Shown in pieces: positions 27,681 to 32,356 of a stretch of 32,356 bases of DNA. How positions within the stretch are numbered: position 1 is the stretch's first letter; each line of letters starts with the position of its first letter. The stretch covers positions 1-32,356 of the IMG/VR virus record IMGVR_UViG_3300050821_006232. One strand, written 5' to 3'. A program made the translations under genes and the position numbers. The notes under the pieces were generated by a model. That model was given only the letters and a program-made list of their open reading frames with translations. It was not told where the DNA came from and searched no databases. Source of the DNA: a virus.

Positions 27681-28508
27681 ATGGGAGCATCGCCAAGCTT
27701 TCAGCAACAGGCCTTCCCGACGATGGACGAGATTATGCAGTTAGCTCGTTCGATCGTGGACGACACCTTCCCAGGCATTGCTGGCGCGCAAGGGCGTATC
27801 TTCACCAACGATGCTCCCTTCACCATCCCGTATTTCAATTCCGCATTCCGGTGGATTCAGCGCAAATTGCGCAACGAAGGCGCGAGCTTCCCGATCATCG
27901 ACAACTGGATCCTGCCGAATCTGGCCATAGCCAATCCTCTCAGTCCGGACGTGCAAACGTATGTGAGTTTCGCGGGCTTCTTCGACGGAACCACGATGCA
28001 TGCGACGCCGCGGCTGCCAAGCGATTGCCTGCAGGTTTTGGAAGTGCAAGAGCGCCCTACCGGAACGAATTTGCCGTTTTGTCCGATCTACCAGCCGCAA
28101 GGCGGGTTAGCGTCGTGCTTCCCGTACCAGTGCAACGGCTGCTGGGAGTGGCGGCAATACCGCATCAATTTGCCCGGCGCGACGCAGGCCACCGACCTTC
28201 GCATCCGCTATCAAGCCGGATTGCCTCCGCTCGACGTTCCGGCGTCGCAGTTCGCCACCACCACGGTCAACATCCTCGACTGCGATGACGTGATCGCGAA
28301 TCACTTGGCCTTCATGTACGCAACAGCCCGCGGCGCGCAGGACACCACGCAGGTCAAAGCGGCGCGCGATGAGGCTTTCGACGACATGGCGAACGAGTGG
28401 GTGCGCCGATCGCAAGGCGTGAGTTATAGCCGGCAGCCCTACGGTGGCGGCTACTGCGGCGACTACTACTCGGGGTATTTCCTTGGGCAGACGGGGATAA
28501 CCGCGTGA
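27681..28508 (+). CDS. Head-tail adaptor/connector-like protein (275 aa)
   Basis: ATG 27681 follows AAGGGAGG. The N-terminal helices (FPTMDEIMQLARSIVDDTFP) and NDAPFTIPYFNSAFRWIQRK lead into a beta-rich middle (DCLQVLEVQERPTGTNLPF) and a C-terminal helix (DDVIANHLAFMYATARGAQD), ending in a Tyr/Gly tail. The pattern suits a connector protein that closes the head below the portal (gp4/gp6-type). Its stop overlaps the GTG of the next gene. Inference from order and fold character. Confidence 0.55.
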   Translation: MGASPSFQQQAFPTMDEIMQLARSIVDDTFPGIAGAQGRIFTNDAPFTIPYFNSAFRWIQRKLRNEGASFPIIDNWILPNLAIANPLSPDVQTYVSFAGFFDGTTMHATPRLPSDCLQVLEVQERPTGTNLPFCPIYQPQGGLASCFPYQCNGCWEWRQYRINLPGATQATDLRIRYQAGLPPLDVPASQFATTTVNILDCDDVIANHLAFMYATARGAQDTTQVKAARDEAFDDMANEWVRRSQGVSYSRQPYGGGYCGDYYSGYFLGQTGITA

Positions 28509-29317
28509 CTCAATACCGCTTTGACGGGAGCGTTCGCAACGCCATCGGGCAAGCCATACCGGGCGTCGAAGTCTTTGTTTGCACGCAACCCTTGACCTCG
28601 GGTGCGGGAGTCGTTCCGCCGACGCCACTTGCAACGCTGTTTGCCGATCCGGCCGGCGCAACGCCTCTCGCGAATCCCGTAGTGACCGACGGCAACGGGA
28701 ACTTCTTTTTCTACACGGCGACAGGCTTTTACACGCTGGTCTACTTCGATCCTTTCGACCGCATCGTTACGCAGTTCTTTCCCGATCAAGTCGTGCTTGC
28801 GCCTGGCGGCGGCAGCGTAACCAGCGTCGGGTTGACCATGCCTGCGGAATTCGCCGTGGCAGGCTCGCCGGTAAATAGTTCCGGCGTGCTCGCTGTGACC
28901 AAGGTGAACGAGGCCGCAAACACTTTTTGGCGTGGCCCGACTTCAGGCGGCGCGGCGGCACCTAGCTTTGGTCCGATCGTTTCTGCTGACATTCCTGCCA
29001 GCGTGTTTTTTGGCACCGTGCCACTTAGCTTCAATGCGGCCCCGGCATTTAACGCTTCGCTATTTGTCCAGCCAACGTTCCTGATGACGCTCACTGGGAA
29101 TGTGACCTCAAGCAGCGTCACAAATCCGACTGCCGGCCAAACCATCACGTTTGTGATTACCCAGGACGGGACAGGTGGACGCACGTTCGCATGGCCGCCG
29201 AATTTCAAGGGCGCATCGGCGATTGCGCCGGACGCCAGCAGTGTCTCGGTTCAGAGTTTTGTGTACGATGGAACCAATTTCAGAGCCATAGGAGCAGGAA
29301 GCACAACCGGATCATAG
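28505..29317 (+). CDS. Putative tail-fibre/structural protein with carboxypeptidase-regulatory-like domain
   Basis: A GTG at 28505 overlaps the upstream stop (GTGA). The N-terminal domain (YRFDGSVRNAIGQAIPGVEV, then PVVTDGNGNFFFYTATGFYT) is the beta-sandwich of the CarboxypepD-reg type, common at the attachment ends of fibres. The rest is a Gly/Ser/Thr/Val-rich, repetitive beta region (LTGNVTSSSVTNPTAGQTIT) with a Tyr/Phe C-terminal strand. It probably binds the portal-adaptor complex or host surface. The HNH gene follows seven bases later. Confidence 0.6.
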   Translation: MTQYRFDGSVRNAIGQAIPGVEVFVCTQPLTSGAGVVPPTPLATLFADPAGATPLANPVVTDGNGNFFFYTATGFYTLVYFDPFDRIVTQFFPDQVVLAPGGGSVTSVGLTMPAEFAVAGSPVNSSGVLAVTKVNEAANTFWRGPTSGGAAAPSFGPIVSADIPASVFFGTVPLSFNAAPAFNASLFVQPTFLMTLTGNVTSSSVTNPTAGQTITFVITQDGTGGRTFAWPPNFKGASAIAPDASSVSVQSFVYDGTNFRAIGAGSTTGS

Positions 29318-29324
29318 GACGACG

Positions 29325-29846
29325 ATGGAGCACCTTTATTCAATAGTTATATGCAGGGATTGCTCAAAAGAGTGGACCATGCGGCGCGACGCCATAAAGA
29401 CGTGGAAAGGTCGCTGCCATTCGTGCGCCTCAATCAAGCTGGCAAAGTCCCCTAGGATTAAAAGATTGCGGAGTCAGAACGCCAAAATGCAAGTCCTTCG
29501 GCAAGGCGGTGTACCAAACGCCAGGAAGTTCGACGGTGTTAATAACTCCATGGAAAAACATCCCCGATGGAAGGGCGGTGTCACCCCGGAGAATCAGAGG
29601 CAACGGTCTTCGGCCTCGGCGATCGAATGGCGCATAGCCGTATTTGCGAGGGACGAATTCACTTGCGTGGTCTGTGGACAGGTCGGCGGTAAGCTTCACG
29701 CGCACCACATCAAGAGTTGGGCCGAATTCCCAGAACTAAGATTCGAGGTCGGTAACGGCGTGACGGCGTGTAAGAAATGCCACAAAGAAATACTTCACCA
29801 AGGTAGTTTTCATCGAAAGCTTTTTGCCGTCCAGGGAGTCGCATAA
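29325..29846 (+). CDS. HNH homing endonuclease
   Basis: 173 residues, ATG behind AGGA. The N-terminus has a zinc finger (CRDCSKEWTMRRDAIKTWKG, CHSC) and a Lys/Arg-rich linker with the NSMEKHPRWKGG module frequent in homing enzymes. The HNH core is complete: FARDEFTCVVCGQVGGKLHA, HHIK and ACKKCHKE. Free-standing, inserted between a fibre gene and the first of two paralogues. There is no sign of a flanking intron. Confidence 0.88.
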   Translation: MEHLYSIVICRDCSKEWTMRRDAIKTWKGRCHSCASIKLAKSPRIKRLRSQNAKMQVLRQGGVPNARKFDGVNNSMEKHPRWKGGVTPENQRQRSSASAIEWRIAVFARDEFTCVVCGQVGGKLHAHHIKSWAEFPELRFEVGNGVTACKKCHKEILHQGSFHRKLFAVQGVA

Positions 29847-30233
29847 ATGTCGGCTCCGGTTATCACCATAAACGCGGCGGTGCTGCAGGACAATACGCAG
29901 CGGATCCAGAGGTTTGTCGGCACGCTCACGATTGGCCCTGCGGGCGCAACGTATCCGGCGGGTGGCATTCCGATTCAAGCCGTTCTTGCCGCAGCGCTTT
30001 TGCCTGCAAGCACTCTCGGTCCAATCACGCTCGGGCTACTATCCACGCTCGGAACGGGCTACATCTATAGCTACATTCCGTCGGCCGGAAAAGTGCAAAT
30101 CCTAGAAGTGCCACCGAGTGCCTCTCTGACGACAGCCGGGCCGCTGCAGCAGCTTGGAAGTGGCGCGAATTCGCTTTCTGGCGTCGCGGCCGACGTGATC
30201 GCTTTTGACGTGTGCTACGAGAAGAACACGTAA
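29847..30233 (+). CDS. Structural paralogue A (128 aa)
   Basis: ATG 29847 directly follows the HNH stop; AGGGAG is nine bases upstream. The sequence (ITINAAVLQDNTQRIQRFVG, LTIGPAGATYPAGGIPIQAV, LGTGYIYSYIPSAGKVQILE) is Ala/Gly-rich beta material like decoration or tail proteins. It shares EVPPSASLTTAGPLQQL and SGANSLS with the next gene, so the two are tandem paralogues. The function may be capsid decoration or part of the tail tube. Confidence 0.65.
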   Translation: MSAPVITINAAVLQDNTQRIQRFVGTLTIGPAGATYPAGGIPIQAVLAAALLPASTLGPITLGLLSTLGTGYIYSYIPSAGKVQILEVPPSASLTTAGPLQQLGSGANSLSGVAADVIAFDVCYEKNT

Positions 30234-30247
30234 ACGAGGTTGGACAC

Positions 30248-30313
30248 GTGAACCGGGGCACGGATGCCGACAACAAAGCCCGGCGGCGCAAGCCGAGCAA
30301 GGAAAGGAAGTGA
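30248..30313 (+). CDS. Possible 21-residue basic peptide
   Basis: A GTG at 30248, eight bases after GAGG, opens a 21-residue frame (NRGTDADNKARRRKPSKERK) that ends immediately before the ATG of paralogue B. It could couple translation across the 80-base gap. The sequence is so polar that chance cannot be excluded. Confidence 0.35.
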   Translation: MNRGTDADNKARRRKPSKERK

Positions 30314-30709
30314 ATGAGCGTATCTGTAGTCGTTAAGCCAGGGTTCGTGCAGGACAACGTGCAGCACTCGGTCGAGTATACGGGTGAACTCACAATCGGC
30401 GCGGGTGCCAGTGACGTTTATCCGGCGGGAGGTATTCCGATCTTGGCAGCGTTGATCGCGGCGCTATTCCCGACCACCAACGATACCAAGCCGCATTACG
30501 TCGAACTGCATTCCACGTTGGGGACGGGGTACATCTACACGTACATCAAATCGACGGGCTGCATGATGGTTCTCGAAGTGCCGCCTTCCGCTTCGCTGAC
30601 AACCGCTGGCCCTTTGCAGCAACTCACTTCGGGCGCAAATTCGTTGAGCGAAGTTTCAGCGGACGTGATTGCGTTCCTTATCAAGTGGCGGAGGAACGCT
30701 TCCGGCTAA
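30314..30709 (+). CDS. Structural paralogue B (131 aa)
   Basis: ATG 30314 has AAAGGAAG just upstream. Its sequence parallels paralogue A throughout: VQHSVEYTGELTIG, VYPAGGIPILAALIAALFP, LGTGYIYTYIKSTG, EVPPSASLTTAGPLQQL and SGANSLSEVSADVIAF. The second copy has diverged, so the duplication is old. Tandem copies suggest heteromeric stacking or distinct decoration forms. Followed by a GIY-YIG endonuclease. Confidence 0.65.
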   Translation: MSVSVVVKPGFVQDNVQHSVEYTGELTIGAGASDVYPAGGIPILAALIAALFPTTNDTKPHYVELHSTLGTGYIYTYIKSTGCMMVLEVPPSASLTTAGPLQQLTSGANSLSEVSADVIAFLIKWRRNASG

Positions 30710-30751
30710 AGCATTCAACATAAAGGGGGCGCGCATCTTTCAAAACGCGCA

Positions 30752-30757
30752 TATAAT
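30752..30757 (+). promoter_or_regulatory. Consensus -10 element (TATAAT) before the GIY-YIG gene
   Basis: A perfect TATAAT lies six bases before the ATG at 30764, and no ribosome site exists in between. The spacing would produce a leaderless transcript starting at the ATG. I find no good -35 at 16-18 bases upstream, where the sequence is GCGCGC-like. Confidence 0.45.
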
Positions 30758-30763
30758 CTCGCC

Positions 30764-31369
30764 ATGTTTATCTACGCGATAACCAATGACGTAAACGAGA
30801 AGGCTTACATCGGACTCTATTCCGGCCAGGAATTGCGCATCCGATGGATTAGGCATAAGTCCTCGGCTCGTCACAACTCCCGACTCGCCATCCATCGCGC
30901 CATGCGGAAGTATGGGATTGAAAAGTTCCACATCACCTGCATCTGGTCGGGACATTTCCAATGCAGCAAGAAAGAAGCCCTCGAAAAACTCGGGGCGCTG
31001 GAGAGGTATTACATTCGATGCTTTCAGACCAAAGGACCGCTTGGCTACAACTCAGCCGACGGTGGGACCGTTAACGCAGGATTTAAACACACAGAAGAGA
31101 CGAAAGCAAAACTGCGAGCCAAGGTTGTAAGTGCGGAAAGTCGCGCCAAGATGAGCGCGATTCACAAGGGCAAGACTATCTCCGAGGCTCACAAGCAAGC
31201 GAACCGGGAAAAGTTGAAGGGCAACAAGCATTTGCTGGGGTATTTCCCGTCCCCCGAAACTAGGAAAAAAATTAGCGCCGCTGGCATGGGCCGCGTTCAA
31301 TCACAAGCCACCCGCGCAAAGAGAAGCGCTACTATAAAAGCACTACTAGCCAAGGTGACTAATCAATAA
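30764..31369 (+). CDS. GIY-YIG homing endonuclease with NUMOD3-type repeats
   Basis: 201 residues. The catalytic module is at the start: IYAI (3-6) and YIGLYSG (15-21), with Arg residues after it (RIRWIRHK) and a conserved Glu in ALERYYIRCF. The C-terminal half has three short basic DNA-binding motifs of NUMOD3 type: GFKHTEETKAKLRAK, GKTISEAHKQANREKL and FPSPETRKKISAAGMGR. It is free-standing and likely has its own promoter. It sits between paralogue B and the last structural gene. Confidence 0.9.
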   Translation: MFIYAITNDVNEKAYIGLYSGQELRIRWIRHKSSARHNSRLAIHRAMRKYGIEKFHITCIWSGHFQCSKKEALEKLGALERYYIRCFQTKGPLGYNSADGGTVNAGFKHTEETKAKLRAKVVSAESRAKMSAIHKGKTISEAHKQANREKLKGNKHLLGYFPSPETRKKISAAGMGRVQSQATRAKRSATIKALLAKVTNQ

Positions 31370-31403
31370 TTTTAAGGGGAATCAGGGATTCGCAGTCGCA
31401 ACT

Positions 31404-32356
31404 TTGTCTAAATTCCTCGGATTATATACGGAAGCCGACGCAACTTCGCTGCCCGAAGGCGCAAGCCCGCTCACGATCAATGACGATTTTGAAATCGGAG
31501 AAGTGTACCAGCGCGGGGGCAAGCAAAGCGTCTATCAGTTCGGCTCCGCAATCAAAGGCTTCGAAGTCACTGTCAACGGCAAAGTCTTCATCCCCTCGGG
31601 CAGCGGCGCGGCGCCGATTGCGTTTGGAGCAGGTAATTGCTTTCTCACTGGCACTACTTCCACAACACTTTCGGAAACAGATTCAACCCTGAATGCCCTT
31701 GGATCGCCGTCGGTCGTGGTTCTCCCGATCACGACGATTGGAGACAACACGCCGACCGGAGCGCCAAGGACGATCAATTCCGTCGTCGACACCTTGGGCA
31801 ACAACTACACGCGGATAGCTGGTCCTACCCCGTACCGCCAATTCAATCCTGCCAGTTCCGTGCGGTTTAATTACGAATTGTGGGCAGTGACGCTGCCTAC
31901 GGGCACTCCTAATTTTCCCACGTATGGCGTGACCGTTACTTTCAACCGTCCGGACACCGGCCCATCTGGTAATGATTCGGTGGGATTCGCTTCGCTTGTC
32001 GCCTTTGCGAACTGCTCATCCATCGAAGCAATCAGTTTCGTAAAAGGCGCGGCCGGTAATCCGAATCCTTCCGGACCGACACTCACGACCTCTGCAAATC
32101 GAGTGGTGGTGGCCATCGCCACGATCGACACGGCAGTAACTCTGCCCGAAGTGCCCCCGGGAACGTACATCCAATGTGGTGACTGGTTGGCGTCCGGATC
32201 AGAGGCTAACGTGGCGGTAACCCCCTACGGCACCGGAAGCTTCAACCCTGTATCGCCACCGGGAACCTACACACCCGTATGGAACTACGGTTTTACATTC
32301 AATGAAACCGTCATGGCACTGCTTTCGCTCGTGCCAGCCACGGGAGGCGGTCCACC
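31404..32356 (+). CDS. Partial structural (tail/fibre-type) protein, open at right edge
   Basis: The frame is open from 31359 to the window end. I list TTG 31404 as first usable start. The sequence begins SKFLGLYTEADATSLPEGAS and PLTINDDFEIGEVYQRGGK, an opening often seen in phage virion proteins, then a beta-rich, Thr/Asn/Pro-rich body (NYELWAVTLPTGTPNFPTYG, ATIDTAVTLPEVPPGTYIQ). No ATG or GTG exists upstream in frame. AAGGGG and AGGGA lie near 31374-31388 without a canonical codon behind them. At least 317 residues remain in view; the end lies beyond the window. Confidence 0.65.
   Translation, partial: MSKFLGLYTEADATSLPEGASPLTINDDFEIGEVYQRGGKQSVYQFGSAIKGFEVTVNGKVFIPSGSGAAPIAFGAGNCFLTGTTSTTLSETDSTLNALGSPSVVVLPITTIGDNTPTGAPRTINSVVDTLGNNYTRIAGPTPYRQFNPASSVRFNYELWAVTLPTGTPNFPTYGVTVTFNRPDTGPSGNDSVGFASLVAFANCSSIEAISFVKGAAGNPNPSGPTLTTSANRVVVAIATIDTAVTLPEVPPGTYIQCGDWLASGSEANVAVTPYGTGSFNPVSPPGTYTPVWNYGFTFNETVMALLSLVPATGGGP

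Noticed and set aside
1-32356. Lysogeny genes (integrase, CI-like repressor, attachment site) and CRISPR or insertion elements
   Set aside because: None found. The only DNA-binding regulator is the ribbon-helix-helix protein, which alone does not indicate lysogeny.

Overview
The window is a 32 kb piece of a tailed double-stranded DNA phage (Caudoviricetes), most likely an uncultivated environmental virus of a fairly GC-rich bacterium. It holds a terminase pair, portal, scaffold-like protein, major capsid protein, head completion and tail or fibre genes, a holin/spanin-like pair, homing endonucleases and one tRNA. I see no integrase, transposase, CRISPR array, rRNA or housekeeping operon. The large P22-type portal and the absence of obvious long-tail genes fit a short-tailed phage, but the tail region runs off the right edge, so this is inference. 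The host cannot be named from the sequence. The first gene is open at the left edge and the last at the right edge, so the window is an internal slice or a cut circular map.

Layout. (1) 1-1513, rightward: the end of a beta-helix tail or fibre protein, a holin-like membrane protein and a membrane-anchored coiled coil (lysis-like pair). (2) 1392-5877, leftward: a dense early-type operon of about 16 very small genes, many joined by ATGA or GTGA overlaps. They include a DUF932 protein, several Cys-rich proteins and an unusual number of single-membrane-span microproteins. Two intergenic stretches (3966-4049, 4900-4970) are packed with hairpins. (3) 5878-6075: divergent control region. (4) 6076-13634, rightward: terminase small subunit, a ribbon-helix-helix regulator with its own tandem palindromic operator, about a dozen translationally coupled small genes (many with CxxC pairs), terminase large subunit, and a protein with a twin-arginine-like N-terminus. 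(5) 13634-16582: coiled-coil and small genes including a DUF2829/Tad2 anti-Thoeris homologue and a four-cysteine HiPIP-like protein, then an HNH endonuclease. (6) 16582-20689: portal and scaffold-like protein. (7) 20690-23996: an accessory island with a tRNA(CAT), a membrane protein, a SAM methyltransferase, a glycosyltransferase-sulfotransferase fusion and small proteins. (8) 23997-32356: major capsid protein, GroES-like co-chaperonin, head completion and fibre genes, two tandem paralogues bracketed by HNH and GIY-YIG endonucleases, and a partial structural gene.

How it works together. The terminase pair and portal package DNA. The scaffold and capsid protein build the head, probably with help from the phage GroES-like protein. 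The methyltransferase and sulfotransferase fusion may modify a glycan on the virion or host. Tad2 would blunt a Thoeris defence. The leftward microprotein operon probably takes over host membrane and regulatory functions early. A recurrent theme is that three long genes (terminase large subunit, capsid protein, last structural gene) have no ATG or GTG where their N-terminus should begin.
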